Below, in pieces: positions 46,401 through 60,037 of a stretch of 64,000 nt of DNA. Position 1 is the first letter of the stretch. Each line of letters starts with the position of its first letter. The stretch is taken from assembly GCF_014851395.1 (NCBI RefSeq), contig NW_024041262.1:14681171-14745170 (forward strand), written 5' to 3'. A model generated the notes under the pieces. That model was not told the origin of the DNA. It made no database searches and saw only the letters and a program-made list of their open reading frames with translations. A program made the position numbers and the translations under genes. Origin of the DNA: Micropterus salmoides. Lineage: Eukaryota; Chordata; Actinopteri; Centrarchiformes; Centrarchidae.

Positions 46401-48254
46401 AATCTAGTTACTGTAATGTCTAGGGGGCCGATAGCCAAAAGGTTCCCCTGTTAAATTGTTATCATGGGGCTTAATAAGCTCAGCCTTTTAGCCCAGGGGA
46501 TTAGCAAAGAACAGAAAGTGGCAGATCTGATACCATCAGGCTAGAAAATTAGAATAAGCAGAAGCAGCAACCTTGCTGAGTGGATTGGTGATGCTAAGTA
46601 AAACAAGAATTGGCAGCAGTAAGTTTAGAAAATGTTTACATTCTTTGGGAGGTTTATAAGTCTTTAATATGCAGATTGCAGACAAGAAGTCTGGTGGATG
46701 CCACCCACATTTGACTCTCACATTTCATACAGATGTGATTCTTTAAGGGGGATAATCTAGCTCTGGTTGTGAACATTGTTTTAAGAGGGGCGACTGCATG
46801 CACTGTCAATGAGCAAACTGGCAAGAATGTACTGTAATAATCAGGTCCAGACAGTTTTAAACACCTATTATACTGTTGAGTTGTCCTTGAAGAGGAAGTG
46901 CTTTTCAATTGTGCTTTTGATGTTTTTGTGATAAGAGTCTTTGGATGAGAGTGTTATTGTTTGTTGAAGCAAATGGCATTTTACGTAGAAGCTTCAATCC
47001 ATGATCGGTGTACAGTGTCCCATTAGCCACCTGTCACATCATGAGTACACAGAGTTCTCATTATAGTGTGGGCAACAGTGTTTAGTCTACATTGAAATTC
47101 AAACCACATTGCCTGGATTTTTGAGTGTATAATCATTAAATGTCAACACTGGAGTTAATGCAAAGATTATACCTTATCATCTTTCAAGGCATTTCACCTT
47201 TCGTTATATAGTTGCTGGTAAAGAGCGACAGGACAGATTTGGACAGGCCTTGCATCTAAGAACCCAGGACCATTTAGTTACGTCTTTGGGCCACCTGGAA
47301 GCCCCTTTGACAATAATAAAAACTGCTTTATGAATACAAGGCAGCTGGAAAAGACACCAGGAAACACAGAATCCCCAAGGACAAAGAAATCTAAACAGGG
47401 CCACAGAGATGAGGGAGAAGAGCAGCCATGCAAACAAACACAGCAGATGTGGGTCCTCCGAGTCTGATCAATGGCTGTGGCTGTTTGCTCTGCCTACTAG
47501 CCAATAACACTGCTGCCAGGAACATTTATTACTCACAGCAATGTGCACTTAATGAAGTCTGAAAAATGGCTACCGCTCATTAGCATCCACTGACCCCTGC
47601 AGATTGCAATGATTGGTCATGCTTTCCATTTGTCACCCTTGGTCAAAGGAGCTTCTGAACAAATCAAGTGACATGATCTGCAAATCTACTGCCAGTTCAC
47701 ACCCAGTAAACCTTTTGTGGAGGAATGTGCCTGGTGTGATGTACAGTATATGAGAGTATATAGTGACACATATGCACTAGCAATTTACTTACCTCCAAAT
47801 TATTTTTTCACCTTTTGAAATTGCATTTAGTCATTTTATTTATTTTATATCCATACTGTTGAGATTAACATTATATGCGGTACCTACAGCAGTTTCTGCC
47901 TCTATTAGATAACTTCAACTAAAAATGAGTAGCTAAATGCTCGCACAAACAGCTACATAAACAATAAATAGTTATGCTTAGTATTAAAAAAGTGTCTGAG
48001 CAGGGCTGCAATATGATTTAGAAAGGCTAATCTTTCTGTCTTCTGTATATTTACACTGCATGCAGACATTAAAATGTTACTATTTTTGTGACTCTAGGCA
48101 ACTCCTAAAAATGCTTCTCAGAATGCAAACTATCCTTTAAAGTGACAATCAATTCAGTCCTAGTTGATTGGGTGACACCCGTTGTTGCTGGTGATGACAG
48201 CAAGTAATGTATAATATTACAGCACTGGGTTGCTGCAGATATGTGTAATATACT
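40443..48254. other. Intergenic, no gene recognised
   Basis: Almost 8 kb of AT-rich DNA. The longest frames (42489-42824 minus, 45571-45912 plus) have no known motif and no codon or splice context. A segment around 44340-44400 (AAGGCTGCTGCCTTGG then AATAAATC) looks like a transcript end, but I could not link it to any gene or element. Confidence 0.5.
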
Positions 48255-48305
48255 TAGAATAGAATTTATTAATCCCACAAGGGAAAATGCAATGTTGTAA
48301 GTTCT
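48255..48305. repeat. Dispersed repeat tail fragment
   Basis: AGAATAGAATTTATTAATCC followed by CACAAGGGAAAATGCAATG matches the 'tttattaatccc...ggaaat' tail shared by several fish retroposons. Confidence 0.4.
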
Positions 48306-50683
48306 CTCCTAAGTTAGGGTGTAAAGCCAACAATAAAAAAGCTTAGGAACCACTAGTAGGTTTGTAACTAAATCAGCCACTGAAATTGGTTCTGTACTTG
48401 GGGCAGAATCTAAATCGTTTGGACATAAGTGAAATACAATGACGTACAATGTCATGCACTTTGTAGCACATTGTCGTGAGCTAGATCAAAATTGAAACTT
48501 ACCAATAAATTAGGTCTCTACTGGATTACTCGGTGGTATGCAATTAATGAATTATGCTGTATGGCATTAATGAAGAATTCTGTCACATTTTATGATTTTC
48601 ACCTGTCCAGGGGCATGTGTAACTATTAAGTGGTTAATATAAGTTATGTTGTAACTTATATCTGTGGTGCAACCACTTTTATTTTAGTAATGCATGAATC
48701 ACAACTTTATAATAATTACGTTATAACTAGGCTAAGTTTGAACTGTGAACAGGCTGCAGATCCCAGAATTCTGGGGGCAACTGTCCTTGAGCAGCTACTC
48801 TGTTAGAAAGACAACAGAAGGTGTATGTATTTACAGAGCAGCCAAACAAACACACATTGGTATAATAGAGAAGTCAGTCAATAATTGGCCTTTTTCCATC
48901 ATGCCAAGAGCAACAGCCATCTGATCTCATGCTGCGCATGGCGTGAGTAGTTTTCCACACAACAGCAAGGCACATTGAAGAAGTTGGAGGTGTGCAGCCT
49001 GTCGTGTGGAGCCTATCGCCTGCAGCACTTCATCGAAAAGCTTACTGTGGCTGCTCCTTCTTGTTCCATTACTTGTTGGAATATTTAGAACTGATCCCCT
49101 GACAAAAGTGACCATTATCTTGGTTTACAGACACATATTCGATGAACCGCCTATCTGCGCTAACCTCTCTGACAAATACATTGATTTTTCTGTGACAGCG
49201 TCACAATAAAAGCCACCATTTTTCACCTGTTGAGTGCTTTTAATGTGAAGCAGCAATAGGAAATGTTCGGTTTGCAAGAGCAGTAAGTTAATACAGCGGG
49301 GATCCACCATTGGGAGAGTGAACAGTAAACAGTGAGGCTGGTATCATTGAGATAAAATTACCAACAGCATCACTAGATTACACACATGCATCCATGTGAA
49401 TCCCAAGTTAGGCAATTTCAATACCATGGGGGAAAACTGGCACTCTTATAAAGAGAGGTATAGCATGAATAACTTAACTGATGATGATAATTCTAAAGTG
49501 CTTTAAAATCGTAGTAGGCCATATGAGAGTTTAAAACATTTTCCTCATGTTATCAAACTGGATTCCAGTCTAGAGACAGACAATTCATTGCTCTTTAATT
49601 TCTCAGTGTGGCACTCTCAGAAATAGAGTTTGACAACGCTGACCTACACTGTTTACTACTTTCAAATTACTTTGAGCCAGTTCAAAAACTCAGGGTTTTT
49701 TTTAAAATGTCACACAGCTTCCTGTTCAAAGCCCATGTTCTAATAGTCCGATGTCAAAACTCCAGATATGCCACATCAAAGCCAACTTTTCCGTGATAAT
49801 TCCAGATTGATCTAGATGAGAGCAAAGCCACTTCACAGAACAGATCAAGCACACACGCTAACTAAGCGGTTAACCTGTTGTATCAATTAGCAAGTCTTCC
49901 AATTGGCCTACTGTCAAAATGAAGCTCATCTGCAATCGGGCATGAGTAGTTAAATTGTCAGGGACTGAATGGAGCTATAATATAGTTCGGCAAGATTCCA
50001 GGTAATTGCGACATAAAAATCCGTTGCAGTTGAGTGATTTTTTAAATGACACACTAACCAAATCAATTCAACTTTATCATCAACTGTTCTGCAATAAATT
50101 TCCATAATGACTCTTTTTTGTACGCCGGTGTGTTTTCATCGTCACACCACAGCTTCCCAAACCTCCAGTTCTATTTTCTGTTACCATTTATCATCTATTT
50201 GTCATACCAACTGTTTATATAGACTTCACAGTTAACCCTCCTGCCTCTCCTGCCTCTCGAATACGCAGAAAAACACATAGTTGATGGATCGACTAACCCC
50301 GGTACTCTTCTTTCTGCTCATCAAGTACAGAAATGGATAATGCTTCTGATATTATCAACATCGAAGTGAAACGTGGTGTGAAATGAGCTTGGTATTTATT
50401 AGCGCCACTGTGAATGCCATGATTGCACCCTGGAGACGCAGTGTGATGAAGGACTAATCCACAAATCGGATTCCCAGTGTAGGCGATTCATGCCTATTTT
50501 CAGCATTTGCACATGAGCATTAGGTGAAGCGATCAGGGGCGCAGCACAAAATTCCGGGCCCTAATTTATGGTGGAAACGTCTTTATTTATAAAAAGGGAA
50601 ACAAAAAAATCAACTGGCAGGTGACAAATAATAAATATAACAGAAAATCATGCAGTAATCAGCAGCTTGTTTTTTTTTTTCAA
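48306..50683. other. Intergenic, no gene recognised
   Basis: AT-rich sequence without supported genes. Short complementary frames around 48927-49310 have no recognisable motif. Confidence 0.5.
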
Positions 50684-50745
50684 TTCAATTCAATTATATT
50701 TACATAGCGCCAATTCACAGCAACAGTTATCTCACTTTCATATAG
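50684..50745. repeat. Dispersed repeat fragment
   Basis: TCAATTCAATTCAATTATAT then TTACATAGCGCCAATTCACA and AACAGTTATCTCA match a very common fish interspersed repeat ('tttatatagcgccaa...agttatctca'). Confidence 0.6.
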
Positions 50746-52361
50746 ATATACGAAATTATACATACTCTTTGTGAGAGCAAGTTAGCTTTTATAGACAATG
50801 CACATTTGTTTCTTCTATGTTTAAATTGCATTGCATGTTTTCTTATTGTGCAAATAAACCTTTCTCAAACCATTTTCATTTGTTAGTTAACAGTTCTTGG
50901 TGAAAGCTATTTTTCAGAACATTTTAAACAAATGCTATAAATAGTAATAATAGAATATAATGGGGACTAAATCAGCGATTTCAAAATGCGGTGGACATGT
51001 ACCCACCATCCGCAGTGCAAATGACACCTATGATTAATTGGGGATATGTGCTTAAGTCTGCACACCCTCTTTTCTCATCACACTGTATCTTAAACTTTAC
51101 AGCTGTTAGATGTGGTTTCTATGAGTGCTTAAAATAACATTGATTTCTTGTTTGTTTATTGAAGCATTCATCATTCTCAAGGTATGTAGGTAAGACAGAG
51201 CTGAAAAAATAGCTCTACATTGAGAAATGCTTAATTAATTTATGATGCTAATAATAATTTATGTTCTAGCCAATGCATTAAGCTAGATTCCTGCCTTCAA
51301 TCTTAACAGCTGATATACTTCGATGCCCTTGAGATCTGTAAAGGTCGTGTAGGTGAGCAGACGGATGAATAAGTGAAAGACAGCACGGACTGACTTGTAG
51401 ACAACAGCAAGGAAATGTTGCAAGACAACTTAGATGTCCTTTCACAGTTCCATCTAGTCCACCCATGCCAGCCTTTGCAAATGAAAAGCTTTGACATACA
51501 GATGGAAAACAGAGATCCCACTCGATTTTTGTTGTTAAATTATGTAAAATCCTAACTTCAACAGATGTTTGAAGGGACTTGAAAGAACTGAAAGTTGCAT
51601 CTGAACATTGCTAATGTGATTCCTTCATAATTCAAACTACAAAAGCATGTAGTTGATGTTCAATGACAGTTTTTGAAACTGATAAGTGAATATATCAAAT
51701 GCACCACAGAAGTGTCTCAGTGAAGTAAGGCCTCAATATTTCAATCTAAATGTGTCTAGCAGCAAGCCGATTTCTATGCGAGCACACATAGTTTATTCTT
51801 TCATTTAAATGCATGAGGTAGTTCTGTATGCAGTACATGCTGTTTATTTATCATCTTACATTAACACATTATAGCACACATATCCCATAGGTCATGGCAT
51901 TGTTATATTTATATGATACATAGCTGTGATACATGTTCTAAATAATTTTTTAGGAACTAAAAATAAACTTCTAGAAAAGTTGAAAAGGGTTAGGGTTAGC
52001 ATTTATGCATTTTTCAGCTTAACCAACTGGTTTAGAAAAGGTTTCAAACCCTGCTTTGTTTAATTCATGTAAAACTGCCTCAGCTAAATTTAAAACATGA
52101 AAATTGGACTTATAACACTTCAACGGAAAGTAACAACACTGTATTCAATTTAGATGCAAGTGTGTAAATTAAGAGAAGCCATTTTTCCGTCTGCTGTCTA
52201 TTTCCACAAAATTATATAATTTTCTGATTTACACTTTTGGCTGTATTTAAGGGCTGACTGTTAAGTCATTGGGGTCTGTAAACCTGCACCATCATGCACT
52301 GAGTGAACAGCAGGGGGAAAAATTTTAAATCAAAGGCAACACATTTACACTTTTGGACAGT
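50746..52361. other. Intergenic, no gene recognised
   Basis: AT-rich. A short GGGTTAGGGTTAG motif at about 51987-51999 is too small to be telomeric. Confidence 0.5.
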
Positions 52362-52552
52362 TTAGAGATTCATGTTGACCTGCGCTGCATGTGCTAGGAT
52401 GGTGGGAGGAAACCACCGCAGCTGGAAGAAACCCACACAAACAAGAGGTGAACCTGCCTCCAAACAAGAAGGAGCACGGCCACGATTCAAACCCACAAAC
52501 ACCTTGCTGCGAGGCTACAGTACTAACTGCTGAGCCAGCGTGCCACCCTCGC
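52362..52552. repeat. Dispersed repeat with tRNA-like B-box remnant
   Basis: TTTAGAGATTCATGTTGACC, GATGGTGGGAGGAAACC, GAAACCCACACAAAC, CACGATTCAAACCCACAA and CTTGCTGCGAGGCTACAGTA, then GCCAGCGTGCCACC, follow the order of an extremely common fish repeat ('gggaggaaaccggag...cgaacccacaaccttcttgctgtgagg...ccaccgtgc'). Confidence 0.65.
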
Positions 52553-53109
52553 TAGAATACTTTTAGCCTAAGTGTGTCTCCAGTGTGCAGGCAGGCAGGT
52601 GGTAGCACTGTACAGGACAGGCATGCCAGTGTATAAAATAAATAAAAATACATTATTTTGTATTGATCATCATTTAAATGAATGCATGTAAAAGCTGACA
52701 TGCCTCAGTCTGATCAAGCCTTGTGTGCAAGACAAAAGGAAAGAGTAGCCAACTGTTAAACATCAAGCTGTGTGTTGGGTGGCTATAATTCTGTAATTAC
52801 TCTCAGAAGCTATCTCAATTCAGTAACAAGCTGTAACCAGCAAGTCTGGGACGCCTTCACTTATTGCCATGTATTCACTCAGCCAAACAAGAGTTTTTAT
52901 TGGTTGTCACATCATTTTCTGTATGCCCCCAATGGATATAGACTTTTCAGGATAGAGTTTCCTGATATTAAATGGATGGTTCAACATTTTGGAAAATACG
53001 CTTGTTTGCTTTCTTTCCCAGAGTTAGACCAGGAGATCAGTTTCATGTCTGTGGCAATTGCCGTAGTTTAGCGTACAAAATGTAAACAGCGAAACAGCTG
53101 GCCTGGCTC
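52553..53109. other. Intergenic, no gene recognised
   Basis: A 99-codon frame at 52772-53071 has no recognisable domain. I regard it as chance. Confidence 0.5.
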
Positions 53110-53210
53110 CCACTTACCCCCTAGTTGCTCCAGAGGCGTGCGACCTCTGACATATAGCAATTGCAAGTCACTTTGGATAAAAGCTTCAGTTAAATGAATA
53201 AATGTAAGTA
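53110..53210 (+). repeat. Dispersed repeat tail fragment
   Basis: ATTGCAAGTCACTTTGGATA then AAAGCTTCAGTTAAATGAAT and AAATGTAA match the widespread fish tail 'gtaagtcgctttggataaaagcgtctgctaaatgaataaatgtaa'. Confidence 0.65.
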
Positions 53211-56200
53211 TAAGGGCACAGCCTCTAATTTTCAGTGCTATATACCAATAGGATAAAACTAGATTTATCAGGAATCTACTTCTCTCCAATAATAATAGGC
53301 TACTACCTGCTTAATTCCCTGAAAAACATCCTGGCTGACCTGCTTCCTGCTTCCTGACCTGCTTCCTCTCAAGAAGGTTGCAACTCCTCATGAATATCTT
53401 GCATCTTTTGACTCTGAATTCGTTTGGATTGGTTTAAAGAAAATAAAACATTGGTCATAGAGGTGAGAAATTAATCATGTTGCTGTGTCTAATGTACACA
53501 GATTTTAGTGCAGAAGCAAAAGAAAAACTCCTTCCAATCAGATCAAAGAGCGGAAACAGGTAGCAGTTGCTATGGCAGCAGCATTGCCTTGCACAAAAGA
53601 GTATTATGCATTGGCTTCTCTTATTCTCTCATCAGATCTATATTACTTCCAAATAGGTTAGTAATGCACCTGTTTTTATCATGGCAAGATGAACTGTGAT
53701 ACCCTGTTTGACAATTATATTAAACTAACTATGAATGGCTCTGTGGCTCTTTTGATTGGGGAAACTATTAGGGATAAGACACACTACAAAGTGAAGCTTA
53801 GCACAGACATTTGTTGGAGAACCATTTGTTCTTACCAATTTTAGCCAGGTAAAACGTTACTTTTCCTTTTCCTTTCTCAGAACCCCATTGTGCAAATAAT
53901 TCCACCATATCACAGAATGGAGAGGTCCCAAGCTGTAGAGAGCCATAGGGACATATCTGTGAGCATACCTAAGAAAGGTAAATATTTGCCCATTTTTAAT
54001 TTCAGGCATACTCAGCTGCAACTTTCCAGTGTCCATCCATCTGTCCTTCCATCCTCTCTACCTCCATATTGCCTCTGTGACTCAGAAACCAATGTTTACC
54101 TACCACCATGCTGACTGACAGAACTGCTATGACAGATGTCAAACTATTGGGAAATCGAAACATGGAAGTATCTTCACAAGTAATGCCCTCACCACGTACA
54201 AGCTGCTTGACCTACATACAGAACATCATACTGTGTTTTGAAAGAACATTAGTGTAACAATGAGATCCATAGCTGCCAGCCAATATTTGTTTGAAAGAAT
54301 ATTTTTGACTCCTACATTTCAAAGATGTATTTGTCCTAGAAATGTATGGGTGTTAGTGGACAAGCTCTTAAACTCCTACATGCAGCTGTTTTGTTTTATG
54401 CCGCTGCAATACCTTGTACAAAATATCAATTATCACTGGATTTAATGACACACTGTTTAAAAATCAGTTGCCTTCTGCTCTTTAAACCAGCTGGGCATTT
54501 CTAGCCTAGACTGGCTTACCACTTCAGCCACTTGATATGTTATCGACACGTTTATTCATGATGAAAACAGCTTTTAAAAAGTTCTACACATATCTTGTAC
54601 TTCGCACGTAATACATTTTCCTCCACTCATTAGAGCTATACTTCCTGGTAGGAGATGAGATGTTGTGTGGGAGGAGAGAAGCAGCCGTAGGAAAGACAAA
54701 CTGCTCTGTGGTGGATGATGGCACAGATAATGCAGACAGTCTCTTAGTGCAACCTTTTGCTACAAGCCATCTCAAATAAGCTCTTGTGCTCAGAGTTCAT
54801 TAACCCCTACAGTCAATAACTGGCTCTGAACCCCTTATGCCTACAGTCTTTGGTTAGTTCAGAGACCTTTCAGTAGCACTGCCTCACCTCTCTTTCTTCC
54901 TGCCTCATAGATGTAGGTGTTTCTCTGAGTCAAAAATGTCCAAGAGCGAGAAATAATCTTATTTATTGAAGTAAATCACAACAGATGAAGTAAGGAACCA
55001 TTATTCTGACTGTGTTCTGTTGAGCATATAGCAGCCTTGGATGGAGATCATAAGGCTTTAATGCCATTATCTCTGTGCAAAAGGTAATGACATCCAAATG
55101 ATTATTTTGCCGCCACATTGCACACACACAAGATGCAACCATTGAAAGGATCCTCATGAAATCATTCAAATAGTATTACACCAATAGAAGTGCAGACAAC
55201 TGGGCAGCAAGGGATTCTGTAAGAAAATGACTCTATATGTCATCGCATAGCCGTTTGCTTAAGTATATTCTGCTTGTGCAACCATGAACAGCAGCAAATT
55301 CACTAGTGAAGTCTTTCTACCTGCTTAGCTAACAGATGGGCCTATTCCTGCCAATGACAAATGGTTTTGAGGTCACTCATTGGTATTCCTTGTATTGCTC
55401 TCAGCCATGTTATCAAGCTTTATTATTTTTCCTCCAGACCTTTATCATCTGATTCACCTTTCAGTAGGCCTGCAGCAATGTCGGTTCTTTCTTTGAAACT
55501 GCACATTTGTAGCAAGTCAGCCTTACATTAAGTTTATCCAAAACAAAAATACTCGTGTTGACCATGTAATTTTAAGCATCTGGTGTTCTTACTTTTAAAT
55601 CCATAGCTCCTAGCAAGCACCCAGTTTCACCTATCACTGTAAAAGAGGCAGCATCTGACAAATACTTTTGCTGCTCAGTGGGTTTGCAAAAACATATGAA
55701 TTTGAATTGGTTTGATCTTCTATCAGTGCAGGTTAATATCTGGATAAGAATCATATTGTTTTAAGAACTGTGTGGCTGTTAATTATACTGGACTGGATGG
55801 CACCACACACCAACTTCGGAGTCAGTTTTCCCATTGACACTTGTCTTTGTAGGTGTCTCATATTTGCATAAAATACTGATTGAACTACACTCTAGTTTAC
55901 ACCCTTACAAGGTGGTTTAAGCAATCAGATTTCAGATCTAAAATGCTTTGTGGATGCATTTATGTTTCTTCTTTTTATCCAATATCTAACCAATCCACCA
56001 AGACGCATAAAGTGACAAAGTGTAAACGGGGTCATAGTTTCATAATGGGGTCAATTTCAGTGTAAATTTTTATCAACATATTATGGATGCTGACGAGAAA
56101 ACTTTCATTTTCTGACTTACAACCTAATGGACAATATTACTATGTAGCCTCCACCTAGTGAAAAGGAAAACATTTATAAATTTCTTTTGAATCAAGAGGG

Positions 56201-57550
56201 AGAAGGTTGTAGCACAAACTCTAAACCTGAAGCACAAAACTAAATTTTAATGCCAAAAACAACATCAAAAGCACACAGTGGTTGTACTGCTATGACATTT
56301 TTCACTCACAGGTAGAAAGTGGCTGAATGGGTTTTTCCTGTACAAGAGGGCTCATGAAAATTGTCCAGACAATTGTTTATTCAAAGGTGTCACAATTACC
56401 TTTCGCCAGGGGCATATTTCCCGTCAGCTTAGGCCAAACAACCTTTTGAGTTGAAAAAGGAAAAACGCTTTAATTATCAGGATATTTTTAGAGAATCAGG
56501 CTTTTGTCAATATAAATTGTAAATCATATTCATATTCAAGTCTCTTTTCAAATACATCTAAAGTGGATCAAAGGGCAATAGATTTAATTTAACACATCAT
56601 CAATTGTCAATAAACTTAACTGCTGTAACCTTGCTGTTTTGTGGAAACTCACCACATCACAACTTTGGTAATTTGTTTCAGTTGTGTGCATCAGTTGCGT
56701 ACCCTGTGGAATAAGGCCAACCATATAAGATTCAGTAAATGTCCATAATGCAGCGCAAGGAATTAAGACACACACATTTGTACACATACACTTGCAGCCA
56801 TAGGATACAGTACAGCTGAACTGGAGATTTAGAGTTAAAATTAAAGAAGCTTAAAAAGAGATATTTAACAAATTAAAGCTCCTTAGGTACCTTTAATTTG
56901 TTCATTGACTATCACTCAAAATGGTTCTTTATTCAGTTTATAGAAAATTCTAAAATGTATATGATGTGCTAGTTTACTGAAAACAGAGAGGTCAATTACT
57001 ATGCTTTATTATGACAGTTATCTGTTGGCCAGATATGGACAAGAGCACAAAGGTTGCCAACATGTTACCAGCTTACAGCAGAGTTGCAGTCGGCCACTGC
57101 ACACACAGCTATACATTCTTGACCTGAATCTTTTTTACACTGTGCTTCTCAGACCAGTAAATTGTGTTAATGAGAAGCCAAGGTCAATTACTGGCTAACA
57201 AAACAACATAAAAAAAACAGTGGCACCACAACGTTTGAATTTGCTGCTGAGAAGCAGAGAGAACTGCAGCTGACAACAATATTGAGGTGACTGCTGCTGT
57301 TTGTATGTAAAAAAAAAAACAACAAAAAAAACAGAGGTTCCTGCTCTCAAAGTCAAATCATTATCCTATGCTACAAAGATATATATTAAAAACTAATGTC
57401 ATAAACATGCCACAAGTAATCGACTGATGGCTTGAACTAACAACTACTAGGAAAATCTTCAGTCAGGAGCCCTAGAGTGGACAGAAGAATAAATATTTTA
57501 AATTGTAGCCCTATGTGAGTTGTGACAGTAGGACTCCCTTCTGAAGAGTC
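53211..57550. other. Intergenic, no gene recognised
   Basis: AT-rich sequence. No gene, RNA gene or bounded mobile element recognised. A poly-A tract occurs at 57308-57332. Confidence 0.5.
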
Positions 57551-57630
57551 CAGTGTTGGGAATAATGCGTTAAAAAAGTAACGCAATTACAGTAATGTAA
57601 TTCTTTTTGCTGTACCACAGTAATAGTAAC
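57551..57630. mobile_element. hAT-like terminal fragment
   Basis: CAGTGTTGGGAATAATGCG followed by AAAGTAACGCAATTACAGTA matches the CAGTGTTGGG-type end with TAACGCNNTTAC motifs found on many fish hAT non-autonomous elements. No CCCAACACTG partner was seen within the following kilobases, so only one end is recognisable. Confidence 0.55.
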
Positions 57631-60037
57631 ATAAGGCATTATCTAAAAAAAAATTGGTAATACAGCCTATACCCGAAATTAAATGGTGTTTTTTTTTGTT
57701 TTTTTTGTTTTTTTAGAATTCACCAACACCGAGAAACATTTCGGCACCAGAAAAACTAAAACAAATCCATGAGTTAAATAGTAGGCCTAACGTTATTTCC
57801 TTTATTGCCTGGATCGTACTGCCAAACAATTTACTTTTAGACGGTATTTCATCAAGTTTGCTGCTTCAGTGTGAGTCTCACTAAGGAAATACAATATAGA
57901 AGCAAGCAGAATAAAGAGGAGAGGAAAAGAAATATGTATGATATTCTAGATTTGTTTCCTGAAAAAAAGATCACTATTCCATTTGCTGGGTTGGCCATCC
58001 TCTCTCTCTGATTAATTTGTCACTAATTTTACTCAGCCTGGGCGTGACACCCGCATTCCTTTGTCACTCTCTCAGGGAACTCTGAGATCTTCCAGTGTGG
58101 CTAGTGCACATAGTTAGAGAACTAATCACTCTTCTCAATGGACATGTTGTGTCGTGACAGCATGGCTGCCAACCACCACAACTGTCAATGCACATGCCAC
58201 CAAGGGTTTAAGACATCTCCAGGACAACACTACTGAGAGAAGACAGGAGCACACACAGCTCACACACAGCTTGGTGCTGCAGGGTCCACATATCTGTCAG
58301 GGATCACATCTGAACCCTGATGGTTGCACACTTGATGGCTTGTTTTTGTATCTGTGTGCTGCTGCATTGTGCACAGTAACCAGAACTGCTTTTCAAGAAT
58401 CAACATCAGCTCTGACATCAGTAGATAGTACAGTGGTAATAAGCATGAAGGTTAGTCGACTAGAGCTACGACAAAACCCATGAGAAATTCAGAAGAATAT
58501 CTTTCATTTGGGCGTGACTGTTAATTTCACAGTGTCCTATCTATAGTTACTCACAGTAACTATCTGTCTATAAAATGTCCAGCAGCCGTAATAATTATGG
58601 GAAATTCACTCAGTGCAATGTGAAACATGGGCATTAAAAAGCTCTGACCAATTAAAGGTGACTAGAGGTTAAGAAGGCTGGTCAGGAAATTATGCTAATA
58701 TGATGACTTGGATTAAATGTCACACAATAACAATAACCTTCAGCAAACGACTTGTTAGGTTCTGACAAGAGGGGCTGACACTGAGAGAGGACATAGACTC
58801 TGGCCTTTTAATTTCATTGAGAATGATGGTGTGATACGGGAGCAGACCAGAGCACAGATTCTTTTTTCACCTGCCTTGGACTCCGCGATGACAATGTCAT
58901 GGTCACCCAAATTAATGCCAAGTTGATTTTGGAACAATTACAACCCAGTGGCTCCGGCCCTTTTTACTACAGATATTGATTGGCCAGTATAAAATTACAT
59001 TTTCATTTGAAACTACAAAATTTGTTTTTTGAGGGGAAAAAATATTATTATTATATTTGTGGTGTATGTTGCTGGACTATGTTCCAATGGTGTGTTTAAA
59101 CTGTAGTTTCACAAGTTTTACCACTACAGTGCATCTCTTCTCTTGCAATCTCTGCTCTCTCTCTGTTAGACCATACTAATACAAGATACCTCTGTAAACT
59201 GCTTCCAGCGTGTCCCATATTTATGCGTATGTCTGGCAACTGCATCACGTAGCACTCGATGTCAGTGGTCACTTCAGCAGATACTCAAAACAGTTTAATA
59301 ATACAATAACACGAAGCCAAGCCAGTATTTCTCTGCATCAAAACATAACCTAGTTTAGTGATTCTCTCCTGTCATGTAGGTCAGCCCTCATGCAAAAACC
59401 ATTCTCTCTCATTTCTTGTCCATCTGAAATTGGAGCTAATACAAGAGGAATAAAGAAGCCATGCTGAAAATTAATGGGATCTCATGAATAGGTAGCTTGC
59501 CTTGAACTGTTAATGAGAAGAAAGTCAGTTTTACTAAGCAAATCCGCACTAACCCAAAATCCGTGAGGAGTTTCTTTTGACAACTAACCATCCTATTTTA
59601 CATTATTCATCCCTTCAGAGGGTAAGTTTACGCCCAATAACCTATTTTAACTCCCAGTGTTTGAGTCCTGGATGTCTTGTTTCTTGTTTTTCCACTCAGT
59701 ATTCACATCAAAACCCTTCACCCTCCCGGTGGACACCACAGTGTAGCCTAAGTAAAAAGCCATTCGTGCCTTAGTGACTATCCTCAGACTGAGGACACAA
59801 ATTCAGATGCCCAGGTGGAGTGGGATGTCTTTGCTTTCCTAAGCATTATTCTACTGCAGGATAAACAATATGCCTTCCAATATGGCACATGTTTAAGATG
59901 CACAGTTCATCAAATCTCCATATGTTTGTGTATTTGTATACTTATGGGTATTTAATTTCAGCTCAGTTTGTCTCTGGAAACATTGGATAAGGAATCAAAT
60001 ATAGGATTATTATCCTATCTTTATCTCTACATCTCTA
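57631..60037. other. Intergenic, no gene recognised
   Basis: AT-rich with a T-rich run at 57688-57715. The 109-codon frame at 58154-58483 has no recognisable domain and lacks splice or promoter context. Confidence 0.5.

Noticed and set aside
57551..57730. Complete hAT element with a CAGTGTTGGG tip
   Set aside because: The nearby CACCAACACCG at about 57721 is not a proper inverse of the tip and no 8-bp duplication is present. Only one end is supported.
58154..58483. 109-codon frame
   Set aside because: No domain, no splice or promoter context, and ordinary intergenic composition around it.
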